Below are positions 56,107-63,352 of a stretch of 64,000 nucleotides of DNA, one piece after another. Below the pieces are notes generated by a model. It saw only the letters and a list, made by a program, of their open reading frames with translations, was not told where the DNA came from and did not search any database. Both the position numbers and the translations under genes were made by a program. Numbering within the stretch: the stretch's first letter is position 1; the number at the start of each line of letters is the position of its first letter. The DNA is from DATJGR01 sp963812255 (GTDB lineage Bacteria > Pseudomonadota > Gammaproteobacteria > Pseudomonadales > Azotimanducaceae). The stretch lies in contig CAWEUM010000001.1 in the NCBI GenBank assembly GCA_963812255.1, forward strand, positions 1 through 64,000, in the 5' to 3' direction.

Positions 56107-56136
56107 TTGAATAACGCCGCCTGACCGCGGGTCTTC
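56107..56136 (+). promoter_or_regulatory. predicted ECF promoter of the metallophosphoesterase operon
   Basis: On the plus strand TTGAATAACG, then 14 nt, then GTCTTC, 29 bp before ATG 56165. It matches the two minus-strand sites in the GAATAA and GTCTW cores and has exactly the same spacing. The -35 is weaker (TTG in place of GGG). Confidence 0.55.
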
Positions 56137-56164
56137 CCCGCACACCAATCATGGAGCCACGGAC

Positions 56165-57115
56165 ATGCAGAATACTCCTCCGAACGACGACGATCGCGAC
56201 GGCGTCACGCTGAACCGGCGCGGTCTGCTCAAGTGCGCGGCATGGGCCGGCACCGGCGTATTGTGGACGATGCGCGGTGGCGTGCTGAGCGCTGCGGGCC
56301 TGTCTGAAGGTTCGGACGCGACGGGCTTGGCCGCGGGCAGTTTCAATTTCGTGCAGATCAGCGACAGCCACATCGGCTTCAACAAAGACGCCAATCCTCA
56401 TCCGGAAGCGACCTTGATGCAGGCGGTTGCGCAGGTCCGGGCGCTGCCGACGAAGCCCGCGTTCGTGATTCACACCGGGGACGTCAGTCACCTGTCGCGC
56501 CCCGCCGAATTCGATGCGGCAGCGCAGATCGTCGGCGGCGTCGACTGCCCGGTGCACTACGTGCCAGGCGAACACGACGTGATCGGCGACCGGGGCGCCG
56601 CGTTCTTCGAACGCTTCGGTGTGGGTGGCGGGCGGCGCTGGTACAGCTTCGACTACGCCGGCGCCCACTTCGTCGGGTTGGTGAACGTGATCGATCTGGT
56701 GGCGGGCGGCTTCGGTCGCCTCGGCGACGAGCAGCTCGCCTGGCTTGCGGACGATCTGCGCGGCCGTTCGGCAAGCACGCCGCTAGTCGTCTTCGCGCAC
56801 ATGCCGCTGTGGACCGTGTATGCCGACTGGGGTTGGGGTACCGACGACGCAACACAGGCGCTCGCTCTGGTGAAGCGGTTCGGTTCGGTCACGGTGCTGA
56901 ACGGTCACATCCATCAGGTCATGCAGAAGATCGAGGGTCAGGTGCAGTTCCACACGGCGCGCTCGACGGCATTCCCGCAGCCGGCGCCGGGCACGGCGGC
57001 TGGACCCGGTCCGTTGCAGGTGCAGCCGTCGTTGCTGCACGCGGTGCTGGGCATCACCACCGTAACGCGACGCGCCGACACCACCGCCATCCGCGATGCG
57101 GCGCTGCTGGCGTAA
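56165..57115 (+). CDS. TAT-exported metallophosphoesterase
   Basis: A 316-aa calcineurin-like phosphoesterase. NRRGLLK with Arg18-Arg19 and the following hydrophobic stretch form a TAT signal. Metal motifs: ISDSHIG (Asp67, His69), HTGDVSH, VPGEHD (Glu in place of the usual Asn of GNHD), FAHMPLW and GHIHQ. It is therefore a periplasmic two-metal phosphatase or phosphodiesterase. The Asn-to-Glu change removes a canonical metal ligand. It is divergent from the sigma operon and followed by a cupredoxin gene. Confidence 0.85.
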   Translation: MQNTPPNDDDRDGVTLNRRGLLKCAAWAGTGVLWTMRGGVLSAAGLSEGSDATGLAAGSFNFVQISDSHIGFNKDANPHPEATLMQAVAQVRALPTKPAFVIHTGDVSHLSRPAEFDAAAQIVGGVDCPVHYVPGEHDVIGDRGAAFFERFGVGGGRRWYSFDYAGAHFVGLVNVIDLVAGGFGRLGDEQLAWLADDLRGRSASTPLVVFAHMPLWTVYADWGWGTDDATQALALVKRFGSVTVLNGHIHQVMQKIEGQVQFHTARSTAFPQPAPGTAAGPGPLQVQPSLLHAVLGITTVTRRADTTAIRDAALLA

Positions 57116-57138
57116 CGACCCATCACGAGGAGAGCGCA

Positions 57139-57468
57139 ATGACCAAGAAACTGTTCGGATGGTTCGCCGCGATCGTGGTGAACGCTGCGATTGCCACAGC
57201 GACAGCGGACTCCGCGCCGACGCTGGTGACGATCGCCAACTTCACCTTCTCGCCGGCCACGATCGAAGTACCGGTCGGCACGACCGTCGAATGGGTGAAT
57301 TCCGACGACGTACCGCATACCGTGACCGGCGCCGATACGAGTTCGCCGCTGGGATCGCCTGCGCTCGATACCGACGATCGCTATGTGACGACGTTCAGCA
57401 AACCCGGACGCTACCGTTACTTTTGCTCGTTGCATCCGCAGATGGTGGGCACGATCGTCGTGAAGTGA
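57139..57468 (+). CDS. cupredoxin (plastocyanin/pseudoazurin-like blue copper protein)
   Basis: A 109-aa secreted protein with signal peptide (to about residue 24, ATA-DSA). It has the type-1 copper ligands His60 (VPHTV), Cys96, His99 and Met102 (FCSLHPQM). The core ANFTFSPATIEVPVGTTVEW is typical of this small cupredoxin class. It has AGGAG ahead of ATG 57139 and lies 24 bp behind the metallophosphoesterase, so the two are co-expressed. It probably transfers electrons or buffers copper in the periplasm. Confidence 0.88.
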   Translation: MTKKLFGWFAAIVVNAAIATATADSAPTLVTIANFTFSPATIEVPVGTTVEWVNSDDVPHTVTGADTSSPLGSPALDTDDRYVTTFSKPGRYRYFCSLHPQMVGTIVVK

Positions 57469-58042
57469 ATCTGCGCGACATCAGTAGGCGTTGCGCCACA
57501 AATCGGGGCCGCGGGTCAATGCCGACGCGCCGGCGTCGGTCGTGAACGCCGTATAGCGTTCGGCGCCCCTTCCAGTTGCGGCAACGAGCCGCGTGCGCGG
57601 ATGGCGTGGCAGGGCGATTTGTGTTCGAGCCGATTGAGTCTCTAGCCCGGCCGACGGCATTGATGCCTCGGCCACGCAGCAACATGGTGATACCGCGGCA
57701 TCCTTGCGCCCAGCGCCAAGCATCGCGCAGTGGTACCGAACCCGCCGCAGCGAAGGCGATGTTGCACGCCCGGCCACACTGCCGTCGCGGCGCTTGGGGG
57801 GAAATCGTCAGGACCCTGACTGCTGCACCGACCGCGCCCCGCAGCGCGATCAGCAGTATGGCAACACTGAAACCCTGCAACCGCCGGGACGAGCAGACTC
57901 GTCTGGGCGATCAGCGACTTCCGAGTCAGGTACACGCGTGTGCGTGTGCGGCCACGCCAGCCACCAGCGCTTCGCGTCATTCCACATCGCAGACGAGTTC
58001 AATTCCGTGTTTCGTTTCGCTGGGGTCTCCGGCTTGCCGTCG
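57469..58042. other. 574-bp gap with a possible gene remnant
   Basis: No convincing gene. A minus frame ending at 57481 closes with ALTRGPDLWRNAY, which reads like a genuine protein C-terminus, and the frame is open for up to 98 codons. No domain could be named and the upstream part is noise-like. It may be the tail of a decayed gene converging on the cupredoxin. Confidence 0.3.
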
Positions 58043-58444
58043 TTACCAACGATTCGCCTCCGACTTGAGATGAGCTCTTATCCCCTGGCCGGCCAGCGGT
58101 TCTTGCGGGAATCTGGGAATTACGTGCAGGTGTGCATGCATGACCACCTGGCCTGCAGTATGACCACAGTTCCACCCAACGTTGTAGCCCGCGGGCTGGT
58201 AGGTGGCATCCATCCAGTCTTTCACCTTGCGCAGCATCGCGAAGGTGGCGCGCACTTCGTCCCCGGTGAGATCGAACACGGTTGAACGATGCGCGATCGG
58301 GATGATGACGCCGGAATATCGGAGAGCGCCCTGGTGCCTCGGGTTCTGCATGAACAGAACGAGTTTGTCCCGGAACACGATGCTCGCGTCCGGATCTGAG
58401 ATGGGGCAATAAGGGCAGGGTATCGACGCCATCGCGATTGCCAC
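58043..58444 (-). CDS. HIT-family nucleotide hydrolase/transferase
   Basis: A 133-aa protein with the histidine triad HAHLHVIPRF near residue 101. Cysteine pair PCPYCP at 9-14 and the GYNVGWNCGHTAGQVVMH block are typical of bacterial HIT hydrolases, which split nucleoside phosphoramidates or dinucleotides. Complete. ATG 58444 or the internal ATG at 58432 could be the start. Confidence 0.85.
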   Translation of the reverse strand: MAIAMASIPCPYCPISDPDASIVFRDKLVLFMQNPRHQGALRYSGVIIPIAHRSTVFDLTGDEVRATFAMLRKVKDWMDATYQPAGYNVGWNCGHTAGQVVMHAHLHVIPRFPQEPLAGQGIRAHLKSEANRW

Positions 58445-58508
58445 CTAACGACTGATCTCGGCCGCCGCACGAACGCGGCGACCAATCCCATGCGGTCTCA
58501 CAACAATT

Positions 58509-59370
58509 CTATGTCAATCGCGTACTTGACCACAGCTTAAGCCCGGCGCCGAGGAAACCAAGGCCAAATGCCAATCCGGCCAACAGGAACAACGCGGAAG
58601 GTGTGCCCGGCACCATAGAACCTGCGCCAAGGACGAGTGCTAAGTCGCGTCTCGGCTTGTGACGCGCAGTGGCAAAGTCACGCCTGCCCATCCCTTTGGG
58701 GGCAATTGGAAGAGCCCGTGATCCAGTCCTCGGTCGCCACGCGTCCGGTAATCCCAATCGACAAGCGATTTGCACGCCTCGCTGATGCCCTTCGATGTCA
58801 GCACGGCAACTTGGAATCCATCACTAGGATTGGTTAGCAGAATTCGCAAGATGAGATGCGGCGACGGTGGCGCGACACTTTCAACCACATGATTCGCGAC
58901 AGCGAATTGAAGCTGTGCGCTGTCCGAAACCGAATGATCGTTCGCATCGACCGGGATCGTGGTGCGCGCGACTTCTCGATCGTTCTCCGATACGACAATC
59001 TCGACCTTACAAGGAGGTTTGTGGCCATCGCTTGCGAGCGGCAGCATGCGGTAGAGAAAGGAACCAGCGCCCGCCTCACCATACGTGTCGGAGTCTGGTG
59101 GATACCATCGGCGTAGTCTGAAACGTTCGGATGGCACGCGTGGATCAAGAAAGAAAGTTGATACCTCGATCTGTCTCCCTTCGATGGCTGAAACAGTGCA
59201 TGAATCTCGGGTCCACCCGGCGTGCTCGATGTCACGGATACCTTTAGTGAACCTGCTTCGCCGTGCGACAAGGACGCGCTGAGCAGCAATGCCATCAACG
59301 CGGCCCAAGATGTCGTTACGCCTGACCGGGAACGCATCATCGTCTCTAGGCTGGTTTGAGAACGCTTCAT
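58509..59370 (-). pseudogene. exported protein of unknown family, broken by two frameshifts
   Basis: Three minus frames follow one another as parts of one protein. The first (from about 59370) has a signal peptide (SWAALMALLLSASLSHGEAG). The second (about 59250-58640) gives a beta-rich mature part (QIEVSTFFLDPRVPSERFRL; CKVEIVVSENDREVARTTIP). The third (58775-58509) ends with GSMVPGTPSALFLLAGLAFG and a basic tail, like a C-terminal membrane-sorting segment (a VPxP start is seen in PEP-CTERM proteins). Shifts lie near 59200 and 58700. It may be decayed or have sequencing errors. Confidence 0.55.
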
Positions 59371-59410
59371 CCAGCTATTCGCCCCGCGCGAACGCGAACG
59401 TTTAACCCAA

Positions 59411-60437
59411 TCAAGGGCTCTTGCCCACTGTACTGAACACTTCGACGGCGGACGCTAGAGGATCGCCCGCACCACTGTCATCAACGCGATTCGCTTCTTT
59501 GCCCATGAGCACGATCTTGGTCGCGATCACGTGCCGCCGCTCAGTGCGCCCACGATCGTGATAGTCGCCGTTCTCGAACTTGTTCTCCGGGCTGATGTGA
59601 TAGTCCGCTAGACACTCCGCGTAGGTCTTGAGCTGCTCGATGTCGACCGGTTTGCCGCTCAATCGATCGAACACACCCTGAAGGGCCTTGTCCGAGTCGG
59701 TCTCATAAGGCGCGATCGGCTTGATCTCTTCTGACCTCGGACGGACGCGCTTGGCGGATTCGACCGGTTCCATCGTGAACTCGGCAAAGAAACTCTTTCG
59801 GAGCGTGAACTCCAGCAGGAACCCGAAGGGCCGAACCTGATCCTCGTAGAGCTTGCAGGCATTCCACGTCTTGAGCCATCGAAGTCGTGCCGGACTCGAC
59901 GCAACGTATTTCATGACAGCAGGCCGAGCCAGCGGCGGATGCCAGTCCAGTGGTAACTGGTCGGGATTGCCATACAGAGCCGCGCGGATGATCCGGACCC
60001 AGAGGTCCTGCTGCCAGCGTCGAACCTCCAGATCACTCTTCATCATCATCGTCACCGTAGGGCGCGACCAGGTGCCCCAGGCCGTGCGCGGACGCCTTGC
60101 GCAGGACAGGCTCCCCATCCCGATCGACGTTGAACAGTGCATAGCGTTTCGCTGAGATCGCATAGCAGTACAGAACGTCCGATGTCTCGCAATCGAGTGC
60201 GGCGTTCAGCTTCTCCAGTTTCAGGATGGATTCGCGCTTCTGGTACGGATTGAGTCCGTCGAACGCCGCAATCACGGCATTCACTCGGCGGCGGAACTCC
60301 CGCCGCGACAGGCGCGGTGGACGCACGATCGCCAGCGAATCGGTGTCGCAGAATGCCCAATCGAGCCCCTAATTGAGCACGAGCTTCTCGGCAATCCCCA
60401 GCTGCGCGCTTGCTGTGAGTCGTTCCACATACATCAG
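59411..60437 (-). pseudogene. family-B DNA-polymerase-like protein, 5'-truncated, with a stop and a frameshift
   Basis: The frame that starts at the junction near 60437 reads VERLTASAQLGIAEKLVLN, hits TAG at 60371-60369, then continues GLDWAFCDTDSLAIV, where DTDS is motif C of family-B polymerases. Next come LYCYAISAKRYALFNVD and KASAHGLGHLVAPYG. After a slip in a GAT repeat at about 60040 the downstream frame continues with WQQDLWVRIIRAALYGNP and LYEDQVRPFGFLL. These blocks match the C-terminal part of large (>1000 aa) polymerase-like proteins of mobile or accessory regions. Only about 340 residues remain, and the catalytic N-terminal parts are missing. Confidence 0.7.
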
Positions 60438-60561
60438 CTGTCATCGCCATTTCAAGGACGCCCGCAAGGCGGGACGGGTCACGGTTCCCGGACACTTGAA
60501 TGATGATATTGCGCGGGGTACGTTGCGGAGCGTTCTGAAGCAGGCGGATCTGGAGCTATGA
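60436..60561 (+). pseudogene. hicA: hicA toxin remnant (N-terminus lost)
   Basis: Forward codons from about 60436 read SCHRHFKDARKAGRVTVPGH, then NDDIARGTLRSVLKQADLEL. This is the second half of HicA, starting at the catalytic-His region (GSHxHF in normal toxins) and followed by the VPGxxNDDIAxGTLxSILKQA core. The first strand and helix (about 20 residues) are replaced by unrelated sequence, which is antisense to the polymerase remnant. Stop overlaps the hicB start by 4 bp (ATGA). It is probably non-toxic. Confidence 0.75.
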
Positions 60562-60770
60562 AGTATCTGGTCGTCATCGAGGAAACGCCCACGGGCTACT
60601 CGGCCTATTCACCGGACGTGCCGGGTTGCATTGCAACGGGCGCAACGGAGGATGACGTCCGCCGGAACATGCAGGAAGCCCTGGCGCTACACATCGACGG
60701 CATGCGTGAAGATGGCGCAGCGATCCCGCGCTCGACGACTTCGTCCTGCTACGTGGAAGTGGCGGCGTAG
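60558..60770 (+). CDS. hicB: HicB-family antitoxin
   Basis: A 70-aa complete protein of the short HicB class: MKYLVVIEETPTGYSAYSPD, VPGCIATGATEDDVRRNMQE, then ALALHIDGMREDGAAIP. It is the partially degraded RNase-H-like fold that binds HicA, without an added DNA-binding domain. It overlaps hicA by 4 bp. With hicA truncated it is an orphan antitoxin. Confidence 0.9.
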   Translation: MKYLVVIEETPTGYSAYSPDVPGCIATGATEDDVRRNMQEALALHIDGMREDGAAIPRSTTSSCYVEVAA

Positions 60771-60874
60771 CAAACCAAAGGCTCGACTTGGCGTCGAAGG
60801 ACGCGAGACATTCAGCCGCTCCGTAGCACCCAAAGGGCTAATCGAGTCCTGTTCGATCATTGACGGGGATTTCT

Positions 60875-60902
60875 GAGGGGTCGGATACGTATCCGACCCC
60901 TC
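60875..60902. repeat. palindromic repeat, copy 2 (28-bp perfect palindrome)
   Basis: The longest copy. The 20-bp core GGTCGGATACGTATCCGACC is extended to 28 bp by GAGG on the left and CCTC on the right, all perfectly symmetric. It lies between convergent hicB and nucleotidyltransferase genes. Confidence 0.9.
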
Positions 60903-60918
60903 GTGCGCACGCGATCGG

Positions 60919-61431
60919 TCAGCTGTTCCCGGGTGGGTCGGACCGAAGCTTGCGAAGCAATAGGCGCAAGGTTGGCAGCGCTTGGCGGTCCTTATCTCGA
61001 TCTGCAGCTTCTTTGGAACGGATGATGTCTTCGAGCGCCGCAACCGGAACGTGCAGACCGTCGCCGAGATCGTACTCGACGGCTCGCGCCGAGAGCTCCG
61101 CGTAACCTCCGGTACCGGCGGGTTCGAACGAGATATCCAGGTCGCCGAATCGAGTCGTCAGGTTGAGCAGCTTCATCTGCCGGAGAAACGCCGCATCGCA
61201 AACGAATGGCAGCCCGTCGGGAGAGTCGACCGTGCGAATCGTCGCGTCCACTTCCTCGAGCGCGGTGGCGAGCGATTCCAGATTCGAGTCATCGAGCGCT
61301 GGACAGATATCCGTATCACGGGTTGGAAGCGGCGAACCGTGCAGCGTCGCACCGATTCCGCCGATGATGACGTAGCGTACGCCGTGCCGTTCCAAGATGC
61401 GGAGCAGTTCCTCGGGCTGAAATCGGGGCAC
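60919..61431 (-). CDS. nucleotidyltransferase-fold protein (MNT/AbiEii-like)
   Basis: A 170-aa protein with the minimal nucleotidyltransferase motif: VIIGGIGATLHG, then TRDTDICPALDD, giving Gly24-Gly25 and Asp39-x-Asp41. A later Asp in FGDLDISFEPAG is the third carboxylate. GTG 61431 follows the stop of the small partner gene without a gap (TGAGTG), so they are a two-gene unit resembling toxin-antitoxin or AbiE-type pairs, in which the transferase is the toxin. Confidence 0.78.
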   Translation of the reverse strand: MPRFQPEELLRILERHGVRYVIIGGIGATLHGSPLPTRDTDICPALDDSNLESLATALEEVDATIRTVDSPDGLPFVCDAAFLRQMKLLNLTTRFGDLDISFEPAGTGGYAELSARAVEYDLGDGLHVPVAALEDIIRSKEAADRDKDRQALPTLRLLLRKLRSDPPGNS

Positions 61432-61575
61432 TCACCGTTCCTTCGGAACAGGGCGCGCGCGATGCGCGCGGGTTTCGAAGTCGAGCATATCGAGCAGGCA
61501 ACGCAGGCGTTCGCGGGGTGGAACCGCGAGCATCTGGTCGATCTGATCCTCGCCTGCCACCTGGCCCTTTCCCAT
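61432..61575 (-). CDS. small partner of the nucleotidyltransferase (putative antitoxin)
   Basis: A 47-aa protein ending immediately before the transferase start. Its core IDQMLAVPPRERLRCLLDMLDFETRAHRAR is helical and charged. Short proteins of this sort precede nucleotidyltransferase genes in putative toxin-antitoxin pairs. Start 61575 is inferred. A palindromic repeat lies about 100 bp upstream. Confidence 0.6.
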   Translation of the reverse strand: MGKGQVAGEDQIDQMLAVPPRERLRCLLDMLDFETRAHRARPVPKER

Positions 61576-61680
61576 GTGCCTCAACCGAGGGTCGTGTGGC
61601 GACGTGATAGGCGGTGTCGAGTCGGCGCGCATGGGTTTGGAGGATACCACTGGCGAGCCATGGGTCGGCTTTCTGAAGGT

Positions 61681-61696
61681 TCGGATACGTATCCGA
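61681..61696. repeat. palindromic repeat, copy 3
   Basis: TCGGATACGTATCCGA is perfect at 16 bp. On the right side a half-copy follows (CCACATCCGACCC), as also at 62341 (TCATCCGACCCC). Its left flank TTTCTGAAGG also matches TTTCTGAGGG at 60870, so the repeat unit is longer than the palindrome. Confidence 0.85.
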
Positions 61697-61736
61697 CCAC
61701 ATCCGACCCTCCTCTTCGGGGCATCGGCTTACGCCA

Positions 61737-61887
61737 TGAGTGGTGTGGACGGGTACCCGAGCGACGGGGCCAGCCTGATCGCGGTCTGGTAACCGAATGG
61801 GCGGTTCGGCATCGTCGCGAGCTGAAGCGAAACTGGACGACCCTAGTGGTGGAGGGTACGTTCACCCGCATTGCCCCGCTCGACTGA
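61737..61887 (+). pseudogene. DUF4160 protein fragment (C-terminal half)
   Basis: A forward frame ending TGA at 61887 reads GRVPERRGQPDRGLVTEWAV, RHRRELKRNW, and FTRIAPLD. This is the end of short DUF4160 proteins (usual pattern GRLPRRALxLVxEWAxLHxxELxxNW ... IAPLD). The N-terminal half is missing and is replaced by the palindromic repeat region. The DUF2442 gene lies 10 bp downstream, the usual arrangement. Confidence 0.65.
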
Positions 61888-61897
61888 GGAGCGCAAC

Positions 61898-62149
61898 GTG
61901 AATTGGGTCATCCAGGCACGCGCACTCCAGAACTACACGTTGTGGGTGCGCTTCGACGACGGTGTCGAAGGCGAAGTGGCTTTGCGCGATCTGGTGACGG
62001 CGGACACGCGCCCGATCGTCGTCGATCTGCGCGAGCCCGCCAACTTTGCGGCGCTCAAGGTCGAGCACGACACCGTGGTGTGGGAAAACGGCTTCGATCT
62101 GGCGCCGGAGTACATGAGGGCAAATTTGCGGAAACGCGCTCGCGCATAA
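61898..62149 (+). CDS. DUF2442 protein
   Basis: An 83-aa complete protein from GTG 61898 with GAGGAG ahead. ARALQNYTLWVRFDDGVEGE, VALRDLVTA, FAALKVEHDTVVWENGFDLA, and PEYMRANL are the DUF2442 blocks. DUF4160-DUF2442 is a widespread two-gene unit proposed as a toxin-antitoxin pair. Here its partner is truncated. Confidence 0.85.
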   Translation: MNWVIQARALQNYTLWVRFDDGVEGEVALRDLVTADTRPIVVDLREPANFAALKVEHDTVVWENGFDLAPEYMRANLRKRARA

Positions 62150-62221
62150 CCGATGGCCTGGCGCGCGCGATCTCCACGCGGTGGCGCAAACGCTGGATGC
62201 ATCAGTCGCGCGGCCGCGACA

Positions 62222-62320
62222 CGCTTCAGCCGCGCAGCAACATCTTGCCCCTCAGTTCGCCTGTCGGCTACCCGTCGCGCATGAACACGGCACCGCCGGG
62301 GAAGTCGTGCACGTACGCCA
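62222..62320 (-). pseudogene. decayed duplicate of an amidohydrolase 3' end
   Basis: On the minus strand the text reads YVHDFPGGA, then VFMRDG, a stop, PTGELRGKMLL. It matches the end of the amidohydrolase at 63353-64000 (VHDFPGGAGRYVQ...VFMRDGEPTGELRGKMLL) with about 19 residues deleted inside. The matching DNA includes about 10 bp beyond the stop. It is a partial copy placed on the other side of the HNH gene. Confidence 0.75.
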
Positions 62321-62322
62321 CG

Positions 62323-62340
62323 TCGAATACGTATCCGACC
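62323..62340. repeat. palindromic repeat, copy 4
   Basis: TCGAATACGTATCCGACC, one base off the perfect core. It lies at the 3' boundary of the HNH gene and opposite in orientation to the copy at 63301. Confidence 0.8.
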
Positions 62341-62383
62341 TCATCCGACCCCTTCGTTCTCTTTGCTGGTCGCGCGAAGCGAT

Positions 62384-63307
62384 CTAGTAATCTCTCAGAT
62401 TCTGCATACGCCACTCCAGGCTCGTCGGCGACGGCCGAAACTTCGCCTCCCCGTAGAAGATCACATCCTTCCCGTCCAGCTCGACCAGCGGCCGGTTGTC
62501 GGGAATGCGCGTCTCGATGATGCGAGACACGTGCCACTTCAGATCGGGACCTGGCGCGATCAGGTTCTGATCGAGCGCACGGTGGAATGTTGGCGTTAGC
62601 GCCATGCCATTGCGTGGATCGTTGTTCTGCGTCTCGGCGTACGGAATCAGGTGGGCCGCATCGATCAATCCCCAGGCGCCCGGCACGATCAACCGCCAGC
62701 CGGTCGCGGCGCAGCGGTAGTCGTAGGCCTGCAACACGACGTTGCGGAACGCAGCCTGCCCCACGCGTGGCGCGACCGTGTAGGGCGGCGGCGTGCCTTC
62801 GCGCAGCGTCAGTTCGTAGGCATCCTCTTCGGAGTGTGAGGCCATGGCGCGGTTCAGTTCGGACGCTTTGTCGGCGAACCAACGCTCGATCAAGGCGTTG
62901 CCCAGTGCAGCTCTCGCCGAGGGGTCGCGCACGTATCGGTAGAGATCCGCATCCAGCTCGACGTGATCGACGTTCTCCTGAATGTCGGCATGACTCCTGG
63001 CCGTGCGCATCGCCGCCAATCGGGATTCGCGACCGGCGATCGGAATCAGATGCCAGAACCCATCGCCGCGCAGATGAAAGAACGGGAAGTAGGCGTTTGC
63101 GTGATCCGTGGCACTCCGCACGATGTCGAAGTAGGCGTCGTAGCGTTCGAGCAGATTCGGTAGATAACGGATCTCGTTCTTTTCTAACGCACCGGCTTCG
63201 GCCAGATCGAGCACAGCGAGCAGCATGCACGGTTTGTGCGGGCTGGTGGATCGTGCAGTGTTGACGCGCAGCTTCGCAAACGCTGTGGTGTATTCATCGA
63301 GGCGCAT
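62384..63307 (-). CDS. HNH endonuclease (HNH_2 type, restriction-like)
   Basis: A 307-aa protein. The N-terminal 150 residues (TAFAKLRVNTARSTSPHKPC, MLLAVLDLAEAGAL) are seen in a class of standalone restriction-like proteins. The C-terminal HNH_2 nuclease domain has YDYRCAATGWRL, LIDAAHLIPYAETQNNDPRN and GMALTPTFHRALDQNLIAPG. It would cut DNA, perhaps modified or foreign. The ATG at 63307 lies inside a palindromic repeat, so the promoter may be borrowed. No methyltransferase gene is nearby. Confidence 0.85.
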   Translation of the reverse strand: MRLDEYTTAFAKLRVNTARSTSPHKPCMLLAVLDLAEAGALEKNEIRYLPNLLERYDAYFDIVRSATDHANAYFPFFHLRGDGFWHLIPIAGRESRLAAMRTARSHADIQENVDHVELDADLYRYVRDPSARAALGNALIERWFADKASELNRAMASHSEEDAYELTLREGTPPPYTVAPRVGQAAFRNVVLQAYDYRCAATGWRLIVPGAWGLIDAAHLIPYAETQNNDPRNGMALTPTFHRALDQNLIAPGPDLKWHVSRIIETRIPDNRPLVELDGKDVIFYGEAKFRPSPTSLEWRMQNLRDY

Positions 63308-63318
63308 ACGTATTCGAC
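63301..63318. repeat. palindromic repeat, copy 5 (diverged, at the HNH start codon)
   Basis: GGCGCATACGTATTCGAC. In reverse orientation it reads GTCGAATACGTATGCGCC, matching copy 4 in 14 consecutive positions. It contains the HNH start codon. With copy 4 it makes inverted ends around the nuclease gene. Confidence 0.7.
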
Positions 63319-63352
63319 GCCGATCGAAACACTCGTCGTGCTTGGCGACGCT

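Noticed and set aside
60838..60920. Palindrome at 60875 as a classical intrinsic terminator
   Set aside because: The symmetry is perfect, but no U-run follows on either strand, and the same element occurs upstream of genes as well.
60875..63318. Palindromes as a CRISPR array
   Set aside because: Copies are 0.7-1 kb apart with genes between them, not regularly spaced, and no cas gene is present.
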